Assembly: GCF_026340675.1 (NCBI RefSeq)
Contig: NZ_JAPEOX010000001.1
Location: forward strand, 2,170,001 to 2,234,000
Direction of reading: 5' to 3'
From: Streptomyces sp. NBC_01264
GTDB taxonomy: Bacteria; Actinomycetota; Actinomycetes; Streptomycetales; Streptomycetaceae
DNA: 64,000 bases
Both the position numbers and the translations under genes were made by a program. This document shows positions 24,501-32,938 of the stretch, piece by piece. Numbering within the stretch: position 1 is the stretch's first letter; each line of letters starts with the position of its first letter. Under the pieces are notes generated by a model that had not been told where the DNA came from, made no database searches, and was given only the letters and a program-made list of their open reading frames with translations.

Positions 24501-24648
24501 GCAGGAGGGCACGCAGGGCCCGCAGGGCGTAGTACGTACGGGACTTGACCGTGCCGACCGGTACTCCGAGCGCCTCGGCGGCCTCGCCGACGCTGGCCCC
24601 GCGGAAGTAGATCTGGAGGAGGACGGCCCGGTGATCGGGGCTGAGTGA
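21550..24648 (+). CDS. Large LuxR-family ATPase regulator (LAL type)
   Basis: A 1032-residue regulator: N-terminal NTPase (Walker A-like GEPGAGRTS at about 39-47, Walker B LLALDDLQWAD), a long helical TPR-like middle, and a C-terminal LuxR helix-turn-helix (LTPAELKVALLVARRRTNPEI, RRTVQTHVSHILAKLEV, about 926-975). The invariant Walker A lysine is replaced by arginine (GRT), which may weaken ATP hydrolysis. GTG start at 21550 with GGAGGG upstream. The last 60 codons overlap the convergent sigma gene by 180 nt; the HTH ends just inside the overlap, so the tail is poorly conserved extension. Confidence 0.85.
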   Translation: MRVGREQHRDECRAALRTWVRGTIGEAGAGACLLVEGEPGAGRTSFLREALADASALGCRVRYGAAESLGTGLPLRAALDCLHPAGPGRVRALTLLREAARSAEPGGALLAAVDLLAADVEEWCARRPLLLALDDLQWADPASLLLWRHLARAAQRLPLLLLTARRRLPRRPEVEELCASLGGGPAGRTLRLEPLTGTESAALLREVLGAAPGPRLREAAGQAGGNPRLLRELLAHWSGIVDVRGAHAELTISVEELPPPPEAVTRELGRLPAAAVATLRQAALLGPAFTARELALVRTLPVRDLLADLEAPLLTGVLEPATLPAGLPAGPPAHHPAGGDALRFRQPAVRLALYAELPRAARSALHQDAARTFAEAGLDPARTAGQLLAAGVLDPWAVRWTAESAQALIAVAPETAAELLGRAVARNAEQSMEPGADPDAETPPDRTGSPYREALEDGLADAALMLRRPESVELIRALRERARDPGRRTALAFKLVSALMIQGDMARSLEVTEEALAETTEKTPAQATPAEAPTEEPAAEVPGAAMRLRLEACRVLALADLHRPEEAYALAGPLVARARLLGDPLCGAEAEHAMSFALFHLNRGRESLRHVAAGIAHARRSPAANDMRLLLLANQAEGHLRFDEPHAAAAALREARQLAARTGSTGRLVVTEALLADLRYRLGDWDAALAGLARAEGMPVSDAWLPVLSRGLRALILGHRGEQAAARAELATLGPDAYEPSAARRHTTRVLLARALLAERDGSPRTALEALLPALEDGVDEAVASDRPWALSEAVRLALEDRDTGTARSALAACARMAAALPEQPGPALALLRSRGLFAQDPELLAECAARARGRLVAGQTLEDLAVARAWHGDLPGARSALTGAVASYELLGARWDIARADARLRSLGVRRGSRAARRRPARGWEALTPAELKVALLVARRRTNPEIASALFLSRRTVQTHVSHILAKLEVRSRAEVAVIVAGQEGTQGPQGVVRTGLDRADRYSERLGGLADAGPAEVDLEEDGPVIGAE

Positions 24649-25101
24649 TCGCAGGGCGCCCCGGACATCGAGGACGGCCACGGACCGCTCGGTGCGGTCC
24701 TCGTCGGCCGGCGACTGCTCCAGCCCGTCGGGCCCGACCTCGGCGGGGCGCGACAGGCGGGCCCGGCGGGCGTCGATGGCCACGCGCCGGGCGACGGTGT
24801 ACAGCCAGGGCCGCATGGACGCGTGGGCGCCGTTCTCCAGGGCTTCGGGGTGCTTCCAGGCGCGGAACAGGGTCTCCTGGAGCAGGTCCTCCGCCCGGTG
24901 GCGGTCACCGAACGTGAGGCCGAGGAGGAACCCGTGGAGCGCCTTGCCATGCTCCCTCTCCAGCCGGGCGAGGGCGTACGCGTCGGTGCGGCGGCCGGCC
25001 CTGCCTGAGCCGGCGGCGGCGCCGATGGCGGGGCCGGCGCCGACGGCGGGGCCGGGGCCGGGGCTGATGACGGCGCCGGCGGTCGCGAACATGGGCGACA
25101 T
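24469..25101 (-). CDS. ECF-type RNA polymerase sigma factor
   Basis: A 210-residue sigma-70 family protein. Region 2 is about 42-100 (AEDLLQETLFRAWKHPE, WLYTVARRVAIDARR) and region 4 about 150-203 (LSPDHRAVLLQIYFRGAS, LGVPVGTVKSRTYYALRAL). A Gly/Ala/Pro-rich N-terminal extension of about 35 residues precedes region 2. GGAAGGGGGAG precedes the ATG at 25101; an internal ATG 9 nt on is an alternative. No anti-sigma gene is adjacent. It converges with, and overlaps by 180 nt, the LuxR ATPase gene. Confidence 0.88.
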   Translation of the reverse strand: MSPMFATAGAVISPGPGPAVGAGPAIGAAAGSGRAGRRTDAYALARLEREHGKALHGFLLGLTFGDRHRAEDLLQETLFRAWKHPEALENGAHASMRPWLYTVARRVAIDARRARLSRPAEVGPDGLEQSPADEDRTERSVAVLDVRGALRSLSPDHRAVLLQIYFRGASVGEAAEALGVPVGTVKSRTYYALRALRALLPGYDDGHLRA

Positions 25102-25334
25102 GGGCTCCCCCTTCCGGGTCGGATGTACCGAGCGTGCCGGACCGCACGCGTGGAGTTATCCGCCGCCTGACGTATCCCGCCGCGCCGTGCGCCCACCGGT
25201 CGCCCCCCGTCGGTGAACGGTCGCCCCGGTGGGTGCGGCGGCGGGCACGGCGGCGCGCGAACGGCCCCGCCGACGTCCGGGTGGACGGTGGCGGGGCCGC
25301 GGGAAGAAGGGGCCGGCCCCTGGGGAAAGGGAGT

Positions 25335-25363
25335 CCGGGGCCGGGGCGGACCTCCGGCCCCGG
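25335..25363 (-). terminator. Perfect 10-bp hairpin after the VOC gene
   Basis: CCGGGGCCGG (25335-25344) pairs with CCGGCCCCGG (25354-25363), 33 bp beyond the VOC protein stop. The 294-bp gap to the sigma start holds this hairpin, GC-rich filler and presumably the sigma gene promoter, which I could not place. Confidence 0.65.
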
Positions 25364-25395
25364 GGCAGGGCCGGGCCGGAGGTCCAGGACGGGGC

Positions 25396-26193
25396 TCAGT
25401 CCTGCGACGGGTCCAGCACCACGAAGTCGGCGTTCGCCGGGTCGAGGCAGACGGCCAGCCGGCCGACGCCCTCGGCGTCCGCCGGCCCCATCTGCACGCT
25501 GCCTCCGTGCCCGGTGACCTCGGCCACCGCCGCGTCACAGTCGGTGACGCGGAAGACCGGGTGCCAGTACGGCCGCCCGCCCGCCACCGCGAGATCCTCG
25601 GCGGAGAGTTCCATGAGCCCGCCCTGCATGCTTCCCTCGGGCTGCCCGGCGGGGGTGATCAGGGTGTACGTGCCCTCGCCGCCCGGCATCGGCATATCGC
25701 TGAACTGCCAGCCGAAGACGCTCCCGTAGAACTCCCGGGCGGCCGTGGCGTCGCTCGTGTACAGCTCGGTCCAGGACAGCGATCCCGGCTGGTCCACGAG
25801 GTCGACGCCCTTGGTCTCGCCGGGCTGCCAGACGGCGAACTGGCCCCCCAGCGGGTCGCTGAACTGCGCCATCGTGCCCCACTCGTCGAGCGTGCGCGGG
25901 GCCACCCGCACGGTGCCGCCCGCGTCCTGGACGGCGCGGGTCGTGGCCTCGGCGTCGGGGACGCTGTAATAGATCATCCAGGCCGGGCGGGCGCCCTCCT
26001 CGGTGAGCTTGCCCAGCCCGGCGACGATCTTCCCGTCCCTGCGGAACATGCCGCCTTCCCTCTCCTCCCCCTCGCCCATGGACTCGTAGTCCCACCCGAG
26101 GACGGCTCCGTAGAAGGCCGAGGCCGCGGGGACGTCCGGTGCGCCGAGGTCGAGCCAGCAGGGGGAGCCGGGGACGAAGTCAGTGGTGATCAT
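25396..26193 (-). CDS. Two-domain VOC (glyoxalase/bleomycin resistance) protein
   Basis: A 265-residue protein with two vicinal-oxygen-chelate domains: residues about 8-118 (SPCWLDLGAPDVPAASAFYG, ending GGQFAVWQ) and about 135-262 (SLSWTELYTSDATAAREFYG, ending ADFVVLDPSQD). This duplicated form is common in Streptomyces and resembles hydroxylase CalE10-like proteins of unknown substrate. The first metal ligands appear absent (Trp and Asp replace His), so a metal-independent role is possible. Start at ATG 26193; upstream frame is read-through. Confidence 0.85.
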   Translation of the reverse strand: MITTDFVPGSPCWLDLGAPDVPAASAFYGAVLGWDYESMGEGEEREGGMFRRDGKIVAGLGKLTEEGARPAWMIYYSVPDAEATTRAVQDAGGTVRVAPRTLDEWGTMAQFSDPLGGQFAVWQPGETKGVDLVDQPGSLSWTELYTSDATAAREFYGSVFGWQFSDMPMPGGEGTYTLITPAGQPEGSMQGGLMELSAEDLAVAGGRPYWHPVFRVTDCDAAVAEVTGHGGSVQMGPADAEGVGRLAVCLDPANADFVVLDPSQD

Positions 26194-26294
26194 GACGACT
26201 GCCTTTCGCGGATCGGGTACGACCAGCGTGGCACCGGACACCTGCCCCCGCCCGTCGGTCCGCGGGCGGGGCGGCGCCGGGTTCAGGACACCCC

Positions 26295-27560
26295 CTACGG
26301 CCGTACGTTCCCGAAGGCCCGGCGGGCGAAGTGGGTCAGGGCGTGCTCCTCGCGCAGTTCCCGCAGGCGCCGGAGGGCCGGGGCTCCGTAGATCCGCTCC
26401 AGCAGGTCCGTGTCGAAGTCGTGGGTGCCGTAGAGGTACGGACGGCCGCCCGCCTCCGCGCAGGCCTCCAGCAGCTCCCGCAGGACGCGCCTGGTCTCGG
26501 AGATCCCGCGGGAATCGGACGTTGCGGCCGCCGTGAAGATGCCGATCAGGTACTGGACCGGCGCGTCGACCACGGGCGCCAGGACGAAGGGAGTGGCCGA
26601 TTCGGGGCGGCGGATCACCAGGAAGTACAGGGCGACCAGGGTCTCGGAGAGCGGGTACTCCTCGAGCATGCCCTCCACCTTCTTCGTGAAGAGCTTGAAT
26701 CCCTCCTCGTCGAAGATGTGGTCCACCCACATGTTCGCGTGGGAGTCCTCTTCGAGCAGGTGGTGGAGGTGCTTCGCGGTTTCGCCGTGGCTGAAGAGCA
26801 TGTAGTCCGGAACCGCGAACTCCTGGGCCGGGTCCGCGGGCGCGGGTGCGTCGTCGGTGAGCGATACGTGCGAGTACCAGGCCGCCCGGTCGTACATGCC
26901 GAAGAAGCTCGACACCCACGGTTCCTGGACGTCCTTCATCATGAATTCCGTGAGGTCGGAGAGGCCGGTGTGCTCGACCCTGGCCGCACGGGTGACGGGC
27001 CTGTACGGAACCGTCTTCAGGACCACCTTCTTGATGAACCCCACCTGCGCGAGGCCGCCGAGGGCGTAGCGGAACAGCTCGGAGTTCTCCCGGTCCGAGC
27101 ACCGGCGCGAGCGGCCCGTTCCGTCGACGAGCTCGATCTCGTGCACCTGGTCGCTCTGGATCCCGGAACGGCAGGATGCGAGACCGAACCCTCCGATGGA
27201 GAGGTTTCCGCCCACGGTGATGTTCAGGTAGCTGGGGAGGACGGGATTGGAGCGGCCGTGGCGGTTGAGCCACTTCTCCAGTTCGAGCCAGGTGATCCCG
27301 CTCGGGACCTCCACCAGGTGCTCTTCCCCGTCGGCCCCGACGAAACGCGGCGCGGCATCGGGCCGGTAGTTGTCGATGACCACCCCGGGGGACAGCGTCT
27401 GGCCGTTGGTCGAGCGGCCGGCTCCCCGGACGGTCATGTCCAGGCCCGCCGTGCCCGCCTCCCGCATCGCCTCCGCCACGGTGTCGCCCTCGTCCTCCCG
27501 CAGCACCGCCTGGGGAGGAACGACGGAAGTCCGCCCGAAGTCCCGGCTGAATGTGTCCAC
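26295..27560 (-). CDS. FAD-linked oxidase, cytokinin dehydrogenase-like
   Basis: A 421-residue PCMH-type flavoprotein. FAD domain: VRGAGRSTNGQT (about 45-56) and LNITVGGNLSIGGFG followed by RSGIQSDQV, the arrangement found in cytokinin dehydrogenases. The covalent-FAD His of the usual GHS motif is Arg (GAGRST), so FAD is probably bound non-covalently. The C-terminal domain has YLIGIFTAAAT and DFDTDLLERIYG. GTG start at 27560 after GGTGGAGA. No plant-type cytokinin pathway genes lie nearby; substrate unknown. Confidence 0.78.
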   Translation of the reverse strand: MDTFSRDFGRTSVVPPQAVLREDEGDTVAEAMREAGTAGLDMTVRGAGRSTNGQTLSPGVVIDNYRPDAAPRFVGADGEEHLVEVPSGITWLELEKWLNRHGRSNPVLPSYLNITVGGNLSIGGFGLASCRSGIQSDQVHEIELVDGTGRSRRCSDRENSELFRYALGGLAQVGFIKKVVLKTVPYRPVTRAARVEHTGLSDLTEFMMKDVQEPWVSSFFGMYDRAAWYSHVSLTDDAPAPADPAQEFAVPDYMLFSHGETAKHLHHLLEEDSHANMWVDHIFDEEGFKLFTKKVEGMLEEYPLSETLVALYFLVIRRPESATPFVLAPVVDAPVQYLIGIFTAAATSDSRGISETRRVLRELLEACAEAGGRPYLYGTHDFDTDLLERIYGAPALRRLRELREEHALTHFARRAFGNVRP

Positions 27561-27661
27561 CTGTCTCCACCTTTCCACGGCCTGGGGCAGCACGACGCGT
27601 CGTCGGCGGTCGCCAGTCTGGGCCGGGGCGCTAGCGCACCACTCAAACGAGCGCCGGACAG

Positions 27662-27698
27662 CACTGCGCCGGGGCCCCACGGGGACCCCGGCGCAGTG
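27662..27698 (-). terminator. Perfect 13-bp hairpin after guaB1
   Basis: CACTGCGCCGGGG (27662-27674) pairs with CCCCGGCGCAGTG (27686-27698), 12 bp beyond the guaB1 stop, separating it from the flavin oxidase gene. Confidence 0.82.
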
Positions 27699-27709
27699 GT
27701 GAAGGGTGA

Positions 27710-29236
<1,527 letters not shown>

Positions 29237-29288
29237 TCACACCGCCCCGGCGAAACGTCCATGACATGTGGGGCCGGATGGTCGGTTC

Positions 29289-30452
29289 CTACGGGACCTT
29301 GGTCCTCCGGACGGGTAGGTGCGGGTCCGCCCGGCCATGGACGGGGCCCCGGCTCCAGGCCAGCGGAAGAATCCTTCCGCCGTACCGGACGGCCGTGAAC
29401 TCGGCGGCGATGGCGAGCGCGGTCTCCTCGGGGGTTCCCCCGCCGAGGTCCAGGCCGATCGGTGAGCGCAGCCGGGCCAGCGCGGCCGCCGGCACCCCCT
29501 CCGCCCGCAGTCGGCGGGCCCGCTCCTCGTGGGTGCGGCGCGATCCCATGGCTCCGACGTACCCGAGGGGCAGGCCCAGGGCGAGCGCGAGCAGCGGGAC
29601 GTCGAATTTGGCGTCGTGGGTCAGTACGCACACCGTCGTACGGGAATCCAGGCGGCCGCCCTCCCACTCCGCGGCCAGGTGCCGGTGCGGCCAGTCCACG
29701 ACCACCTCGTCCGCCTCGGGGAACCGGGCGGCGGTGACGAAGACGGGCCGGGCGTCGCACACCGTGACCCGGTAGCCCAGGAAGGCGCCCACGCGGGTCA
29801 GGGCGGCGGCGAAGTCGATGGCTCCGTAGACCAACAGCCGGGGTGGCTCGGCGGCCGATTCCACCAGCAGGGTCAGGGGCTGCCCGCAGAGCCCGCCCGC
29901 CGTGCCCAGTTCGGCGGTGCCGGTGCGGCCGGCCGCCAGCCAGCCCCGGACCCGTTCGGCGGCGGCCCGGTCCAGCTCGGCGCCCCCGCCCAGGCGGCCC
30001 TCGTAGGAGCCGTCCGCGTGCACGGCTATGGCCCGGCCGAGCTGCTCCGGCGGCCCGCAGACCACCCGGCCCAGCGCGGAGCGGGTCCCGCCGCAGGCCG
30101 CGTCGAGCACGGCGCCGATGACGGGCCGCACGGGGTCGTGCACGCGCACCGGGGTGATCAGGACGTCGAGGACTCCCCCGCAGGTCAGCCCTACCGCGAA
30201 GGCGTCGTCGTCGCTGTATCCGAAGCGGTGGACGCTGCTGTGTCCGGAGCCGATCGCCTCCAGGCAGAGCTCGTGCACGGCGGATTCCACGCAGCCCCCG
30301 GAGAGGGAGCCGAGCGCGGTGCCCCCGGTGTCGACGGCCAGTGAGGCGCCCGGACCGCGCGGCGCGCTGCCGCTGACGGCGACCACCGTGGCCACCGCGA
30401 AGTCCCGTCCGGCGGCGCACCACGCGCGTAGCTCTTCGGCGATGTCGAGCAT
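29289..30452 (-). CDS. xdhC: XdhC/CoxI-family molybdenum enzyme maturation factor
   Basis: A 387-residue protein with the N-terminal XdhC domain (GSAPRGPGASLAVD, GSLSGGCVESAV, about 27-60) and a C-terminal Rossmann-like domain (LLVYGAIDFAAALTRVGAFLGY, then LALGLPLGYVGAMGSRRTHEER). Such proteins bind and sulfurate the molybdenum cofactor before insertion into xanthine dehydrogenase-type enzymes, here presumably the three-subunit enzyme at 35.8-39.6 kb. Its ATG overlaps by 1 nt the stop of the transposase-like gene. Confidence 0.88.
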   Translation of the reverse strand: MLDIAEELRAWCAAGRDFAVATVVAVSGSAPRGPGASLAVDTGGTALGSLSGGCVESAVHELCLEAIGSGHSSVHRFGYSDDDAFAVGLTCGGVLDVLITPVRVHDPVRPVIGAVLDAACGGTRSALGRVVCGPPEQLGRAIAVHADGSYEGRLGGGAELDRAAAERVRGWLAAGRTGTAELGTAGGLCGQPLTLLVESAAEPPRLLVYGAIDFAAALTRVGAFLGYRVTVCDARPVFVTAARFPEADEVVVDWPHRHLAAEWEGGRLDSRTTVCVLTHDAKFDVPLLALALGLPLGYVGAMGSRRTHEERARRLRAEGVPAAALARLRSPIGLDLGGGTPEETALAIAAEFTAVRYGGRILPLAWSRGPVHGRADPHLPVRRTKVP

Positions 30453-31762
30453 CAGCGGATGTACTCGCGGCGCGGGCTCTGCCCGGGGATGACCGGTCTG
30501 GGTGGCAGCGTCGGGGGGAGGGCGTGCGCGGCGGCGACCGCACGGGTGGGGGCGGTCCGGGCCGGGCCGGGGTACGCCTCGGGCTGCAGCGGGTGGGGCT
30601 CCCGTCCGCGCGCGCCCAGCAGCATCGCGGCGTGGGCGACGCTGGCGAGGGTGGCGTGGTGGTGCCAGCCGCGGAAGGACCGGCCCTCGAAGTCCCGGAT
30701 CCCGGCGGGCTCGCAGACCTCGGTGAAGTCGAGCGCGACCCGGTCGGTGAGTTTGGCGAGAAGGAACAGCTGCGCGAGCGGCCGGTCGCCGATGTTGGTG
30801 ATCCAGAACTCCGAGGGCAGCAGGGCGGCCTCGGTCCAGGCCCCGACGAGCAGCAGCGGGGTGGGCGGCGCCGGTACGAGGCGGTCCTCACCGGGGGTGG
30901 CGAAGATGGCGGCCGAGGTGAGCAGGGTGACCGCTCCCTCGGCGCGGCCGTGCCGGGTCCATTCGACGACCCGCCGCTGGGAGCGCAGGGAGTCGATGAG
31001 CTCGCGGGCCGGCGCGGTGTGCGGTCCGGGTTTGTGCCGGCCGGCTCCGCCGAAGGAGACGGGCAGGGTGCCGTCCACCTTGAATACGAAGGGGATGTCC
31101 TGCATCGCGAACGATTCGATGCACTGGGGCAGTTCGCTGTTGGCGACTTCCATCACCACGGGTCTGCGCTGGAGCTGCCAGGCGGAGGCCATCCGCTGGA
31201 CCGCGTGCACCGCGTCCTGGGCGGGGGTGAGCGAGCGGGCCGTGTCGGGGATGCCGGCCCGTCGGCGCCGCAGGAGTTCCGCCGTCCAGGGCCCGGGGAG
31301 GGTGAGGGTCCATTCGACGGGGAAGCCGGCATCGCTGGAAGTGAGCCAGATCCCGCTGGCCTGCTGACAGTTGGCGGTGCGGCCCAGCTGGGGGACGAAC
31401 TGCCGCCCCACGCCGACCGATCGGTCGCCGGCCTTCTCGATGACCATGGGCTGCACCACCCAGGCCAGCGGGCGCTGCGCGGTGCGTTCCAGGTGCTGGG
31501 CGAGGGAGCGGCGGACCGGGGTCCAGTCCCAGGGGGATTTACTGATGAACTGCTGAAGGCTCTGTTCTACGGAACTGGCCCCGGTTCCGGCAATGTTACG
31601 AATTGTTTTCTTGCCGTTGGTCTGCACCAGGCCGTTCAGGTATACGCGGGCCCAGTTTCGCTGGTCCCGCCGAGGTAACGACTCGAAGAAGAGCGAGATC
31701 AGAACGTCGATCAATTCGGAGATTTCCTTCGTGGATTCCTCCGGCAGGACTACGCGAGCCAT
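30452..31762 (-). CDS. Domesticated IS701-type transposase-like protein
   Basis: A 436-residue protein related to IS701 transposases (SVGVGRQFVPQLGRTANCQ at 115-133; RDFEGRSFRGWHHHATL at about 356-372). The first catalytic Asp pair of the usual VxDDTGFPKKG is replaced (WVVQPMVIEKAG, 101-112) and the second Asp region reads VVMEVANSE; only the late Glu (E359) remains. No inverted repeats flank it. It is embedded in a close gene run and overlaps xdhC by 1 nt, so it appears to be an inactive, retained derivative, perhaps a DNA-binding protein. Confidence 0.7.
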   Translation of the reverse strand: MARVVLPEESTKEISELIDVLISLFFESLPRRDQRNWARVYLNGLVQTNGKKTIRNIAGTGASSVEQSLQQFISKSPWDWTPVRRSLAQHLERTAQRPLAWVVQPMVIEKAGDRSVGVGRQFVPQLGRTANCQQASGIWLTSSDAGFPVEWTLTLPGPWTAELLRRRRAGIPDTARSLTPAQDAVHAVQRMASAWQLQRRPVVMEVANSELPQCIESFAMQDIPFVFKVDGTLPVSFGGAGRHKPGPHTAPARELIDSLRSQRRVVEWTRHGRAEGAVTLLTSAAIFATPGEDRLVPAPPTPLLLVGAWTEAALLPSEFWITNIGDRPLAQLFLLAKLTDRVALDFTEVCEPAGIRDFEGRSFRGWHHHATLASVAHAAMLLGARGREPHPLQPEAYPGPARTAPTRAVAAAHALPPTLPPRPVIPGQSPRREYIR

Positions 31763-31834
31763 CTGGGCCTCCCCCGCGACCAGCTAGATCCATTACCCTA
31801 CTTGACCGCGGAGAACGGCCGTAGGTCCCGGCGG

Positions 31835-32482
31835 CTACTTCCTGAGGTCGCTGGCAGTATCGAGCCGCTCTTCCTCTACCACGAGGGGGATGGGGATCTG
31901 GTTCGCCGCATAGTAGAGCGCGATCAGGAAGTGTGCGACGAGAGTGAGCGGGGCCGAGAAGAACGCCAGGGCGACGGTGCACGGGTAGGCGATGGCGCCC
32001 AGACCGAAGCGGACCCTGGTGGCCCGTGCGCCGTCCTTGTCCACGTGGTCGTGGAAGAGGTGTCCGACGCGGGTGACGTACCACCAGAAGGCCAGGAACG
32101 CCAAGGCGTAGGCCACGGTGAGGAGGCTGTAGAGGACGGCGGCCGCGTTGGCCGATCCTCCTTCCTCCATGAGGTGTTCGGCGAGCACATTGGTCGTGTA
32201 CGGGACCACCGACACCACCATCAGCACCAGGAGGTTCAGGAACAGCAAAGGACGGTCGACGCGCTTGATGTGACTGAAGATGGTGTGGTGGTTCACCCAC
32301 ATCACGCCGATGATGAGGAAACTCACCACATAAGCGGCGTAGTGCGGCCACTGTTCCCGCACTCCGTGCCAGAAGTCGGAGCCTGTTTCTTCCGGAACTT
32401 TCAATTCCAGGACGAGGATCGTGATGATGACCGCGAATACGCCGTCACTGAATGCCTCGACCCGGCCGGTTTCCGATTCCAT
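31835..32482 (-). CDS. TMEM175-family integral membrane protein
   Basis: A 215-residue protein with about six membrane segments and the family signature FSDGVFAVIITILVLEL in the first (residues 11-27). Bacterial TMEM175 proteins form tetrameric potassium-selective channels. GAAGGGGGAGG lies just before the ATG at 32482. It is separated from the large operon upstream by a perfect hairpin (32531-32560) and probably has its own promoter in that 102-bp gap. Confidence 0.88.
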   Translation of the reverse strand: MESETGRVEAFSDGVFAVIITILVLELKVPEETGSDFWHGVREQWPHYAAYVVSFLIIGVMWVNHHTIFSHIKRVDRPLLFLNLLVLMVVSVVPYTTNVLAEHLMEEGGSANAAAVLYSLLTVAYALAFLAFWWYVTRVGHLFHDHVDKDGARATRVRFGLGAIAYPCTVALAFFSAPLTLVAHFLIALYYAANQIPIPLVVEEERLDTASDLRK

Positions 32483-32530
32483 GGCCTCCCCCTTCGCACT
32501 TCTTGCATATATCTACGGCTGCCGCACATA

Positions 32531-32560
32531 CGGGGAGGGTGTACATCCCCACCCTCCCCG
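32531..32560 (-). terminator. Perfect 11-bp hairpin closing the large operon
   Basis: CGGGGAGGGTG (32531-32541) pairs with CACCCTCCCCG (32550-32560), 24 nt after the last gene of the 24-gene run. It marks the operon end. Confidence 0.8.
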
Positions 32561-32584
32561 CACACGCTACCCAGATTTCCGCAA

Positions 32585-32926
32585 TCAGCCGCCGAATCCG
32601 GCAGTCTGGCGCCAGATCCGGCCATCCCGGACGACGAGCGTCCCGAACGCGTGCTCCGGTTCGCCGTTCAGGTTCATGATCGCCCGGTAGAAGATCGTGT
32701 CGTCGGTCTCGATGTACTCCTGGAGCTCCACGAGGGTGGGCTTCACCGTCAGGTACCCGGTGAACGTCTCGCGCACCGCGTCGATGCCGACGGAGACGCC
32801 TTCGAAGCGCAACAGCACCGCGTCGTCGGTGTAGTTCTTCATGACGGCTTCGATGTCCAGCGCGGCGAGCGCGTCCATCTGCCGGACGAACACCGGGTGC
32901 AGCGTGGAGATGTCGTACTTGGGCAT
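32585..32926 (-). CDS. SnoaL/NTF2-like fold protein (fourth copy)
   Basis: A 113-residue protein with the SnoaL-like cone fold pattern: a helix with LAALDIEAVMKNYTDDAVLLRFEG, then beta strands ending GTLVVRDGRIWRQTAGF. Such folds act as small-molecule isomerases, cyclases or binding proteins. It is last in the operon, 12 bp downstream of the histidine kinase gene. No catalytic residue can be assigned. Confidence 0.8.
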   Translation of the reverse strand: MPKYDISTLHPVFVRQMDALAALDIEAVMKNYTDDAVLLRFEGVSVGIDAVRETFTGYLTVKPTLVELQEYIETDDTIFYRAIMNLNGEPEHAFGTLVVRDGRIWRQTAGFGG

Positions 32927-32938
32927 GTCGACTCCCTT

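Noticed and set aside
16608..25101. Secondary metabolite cluster suggested by the LAL regulator
   Set aside because: No synthase, synthetase or tailoring cluster accompanies it in the window.
30452..31762. Active insertion sequence
   Set aside because: Catalytic Asp residues lost and no terminal inverted repeats or target duplication seen.
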